A stretch of DNA of 64,000 nt from GCA-002050365 sp038235165 (GTDB lineage: Bacteria; Acidobacteriota; Blastocatellia; Pyrinomonadales; Pyrinomonadaceae). The position numbers were made by a program, and so were the translations under genes. Under the pieces are notes generated by a model, which made no database searches, was not told where the DNA came from, and saw only the letters and a program-made list of their open reading frames with translations. The stretch covers positions 1 to 64,000 of the forward strand of contig JBBSUG010000013.1 in NCBI GenBank assembly GCA_038235165.1. The letters run 5' to 3'. Shown here one piece after another: positions 62,650-64,000 of this stretch (within the stretch, counting starts at the first letter, position 1; the number at the start of each line of letters is the position of its first letter).

Positions 62650-63452
62650 TCAGTGAGCCGTACTAAAAAGTTTTGGACGGCTTTTCGATATTTTGTTCTT
62701 CGAGCTCAGTCCGAGAACGACGAACACGAAAAACGCCGCCGTCAAATAAACGCAGAGCATTAGTTTGCCGAGCGGCAGCAGCGTTTTAATGCCGTATTTG
62801 CCGACAGTAAAAGCCATCGCGCCGAATGCGCCAACAGGTGCAGCACGCATTATTATCGAAATGATGCCGAAGAAAACGTGCGACAGCAAATCGAAAATGC
62901 GGACAATTGGTTTACCTTTTTCGCCGAACATCGTTAGTGCAACGCCGAATAAAATGGAGATAAACAGCACCTGCAAAAGCTCACCGCCAGTGAACGCGCC
63001 GATTACCGTGTCGGGAATAATTTTCAGCAGGTGGTTGGTGAATGAAAGTCCCTGCGCCTGCTGAACATACTGTGCGGTCGCCCCGACATCCAGCGATTCC
63101 GGCGTGGCGTTGATGACCGCTCCCAGCTGGAAAAAACGCATGACGAGAAGCCCGATGACGAGCGTGAGTGTGCTGACAACTTCAAAATAAATTAACGCTT
63201 TTAAGCCGACGCGCCCGAGTTTTTTGATGTCGCCGATACCCGCGATGCCGGTGACGACCGTCAAAAAAATGATCGGCGCGATGAGCATTTGATCAGTTTG
63301 ACGAACACATCGCCGAGCGGTTTCATCTGTGCGCCGAGCGACGGATAAAGTGTGCCGAGTGTAACGCCGATGATAATACCGACGATCACCTAAAAATACA
63401 GACTGCGAAAAAAAACGTGCTGTAACGATGGCGGCATTTCAGAATTTGTCAT
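62650..63452 (-). pseudogene. Dicarboxylate/glutamate:cation symporter (SDF family), broken
   Basis: Reading from ATG 63452: residues 1-20, then an in-frame TAG (63388-63390) where CAG would give YFQVIVG, then VIVGIIIGVTLGTLYPSLGA, then a frame break at AAATG near 63286-63289 (one A short of KMLIAPIIFL). The open remainder (62650-63288) covers LIAPIIFLTVVTGIAGIGD to the middle of the transporter. The second half of the family (serine-rich loop and transport core) is absent; the frame ends in unrelated SKSRPKLFSTAH. Three lesions make it a clear pseudogene. Confidence 0.85.
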
Positions 63453-63550
63453 AAAGTAATTTAGATTTTCTAAACTTTAAACGAAAAAAATGGACAGCCG
63501 AAGTGCAAAAGCATTATCCGCTGTCCATCGTTATTTATTCAATCGAAATT

Positions 63551-64000
63551 TTATAGATTTATTTTTTCGTTTTCACCACCGTTCGTGCTTTTTCCCGTCA
63601 CCATCGCTTTGACGAAACCGACAACTTGCACGAGCGTCGAATTTGACGAATCCCAGTATTCGGCTTGTTCAGCGTTGACTTTCAACAAACAGATATGCGG
63701 ATCGTCCAAACCTTTTGGAAACCACGCCTTCAAAATCGGATTCCACAGCTCTTCCATTTTCGCTTTATCTTTAACAACTTGTGCCGTTCCCGAAACCGAA
63801 ACGTAAACATTGTCGCCCGGTTTTGAGTAACTCAGATTAACGCGATTATCCTTTTCGATTTCGTCGGTTTTGTGCGTTTGATCGCTGGTAAAAAACCACA
63901 GCGCATCCGTCACTTCCGATTCCTGCGTGGACATTGGACGCGAACGCAAAACACCATCGGTGTCAATCGTCGTCATCATCGCAAAATCAATGCCTTTAAT
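63551..64000 (-). CDS. Pyridoxamine 5'-phosphate oxidase-like general stress protein, 5' end off the window
   Basis: 150 codons are in the window and the frame is open at the right edge (IKGIDFAMMTTIDTDGVLRS), so the true start lies beyond 64000. The split beta-barrel shows LRSRPM, LWFFTSDQTHKTDEIEKDNR, VNLSYSKPGDNVYVSVSGTA, and WFPKGLDDPHICLLKVNAEQ, which is the general stress protein 26 subgroup of flavin-binding PNPOx-like proteins. Likely binds FMN or FAD; not the vitamin B6 enzyme itself. Confidence 0.85.
   Translation of the reverse strand: MKGIDFAMMTTIDTDGVLRSRPMSTQESEVTDALWFFTSDQTHKTDEIEKDNRVNLSYSKPGDNVYVSVSGTAQVVKDKAKMEELWNPILKAWFPKGLDDPHICLLKVNAEQAEYWDSSNSTLVQVVGFVKAMVTGKSTNGGENEKINL

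Overview
The window looks like a chromosomal segment of an Acidobacteriota bacterium, probably near class Blastocatellia / Pyrinomonadales. This is inference from protein families rather than a marker gene. The clues are a VWFA-related protein of the acidobacterial type, a winged-helix/TolB-N/TPR membrane regulator, a BACON plus FG-GAP surface protein, TamB/BamA (so a diderm envelope), and moderate GC with two AT-rich patches. No rRNA, tRNA or CRISPR array was found.

Left end (1-4.4 kb): a decaying defence island on the minus strand. It holds a frameshifted dndC (DNA phosphorothioation), a coupled small Dnd-associated protein, an HNH nuclease whose N-terminus resembles a sulfur-binding domain, an AT-rich HEPN-domain protein, and a P-loop ATPase remnant cut off by the end of an IS256-family element.

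4.5-15.3 kb: housekeeping genes, mostly minus strand: ComF-like, a DksA-type zinc protein, RlmH, RsfS, NadD, a small acidic protein, Obg, then (plus strand) a double TonB-C protein and a DUF2752 protein, then IspG, RseP, a Uma2-type nuclease and Dxr. IspG and Dxr belong to the MEP isoprenoid pathway.

15.7-25 kb: secreted and regulatory genes: an M4 metalloprotease, a stand-alone SRA/YDG-like protein, a large cohesin/BACON/FG-GAP protein whose signal peptide is out of frame at a T7 tract, and a wHTH-TPR regulator. Arrays of TTGCTAATT with an exact 11-bp period lie on both sides of the regulator gene and are candidate operators.

25-46 kb: metabolism and envelope genes: PfkA, GreA, a CDP-alcohol phosphotransferase, a PGPGW protein, AccC, an NlpC/P60 hydrolase, a saccharopine-dehydrogenase-like protein, a K+ channel, two metallophosphoesterases, a DECR2-like SDR, two tandem secreted paralogues of unknown function, RpoZ-Gmk, an AT-rich two-gene secreted unit, and a RibBA whose GTP cyclohydrolase half has lost its zinc ligands.

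46-64 kb: TamB and a BamA/TamA-type Omp85 protein overlapping by one base, a VWFA-related protein, a carboxylesterase, a DUF4349 lipoprotein, a UGT-like glycosyltransferase, an exported protein with permuted PEP-synthase domains, a TPR lipoprotein, a dicarboxylate symporter pseudogene, and a partial PNPOx-like protein at the edge. Three families of intergenic palindromes (A, B and C) are scattered through the window.
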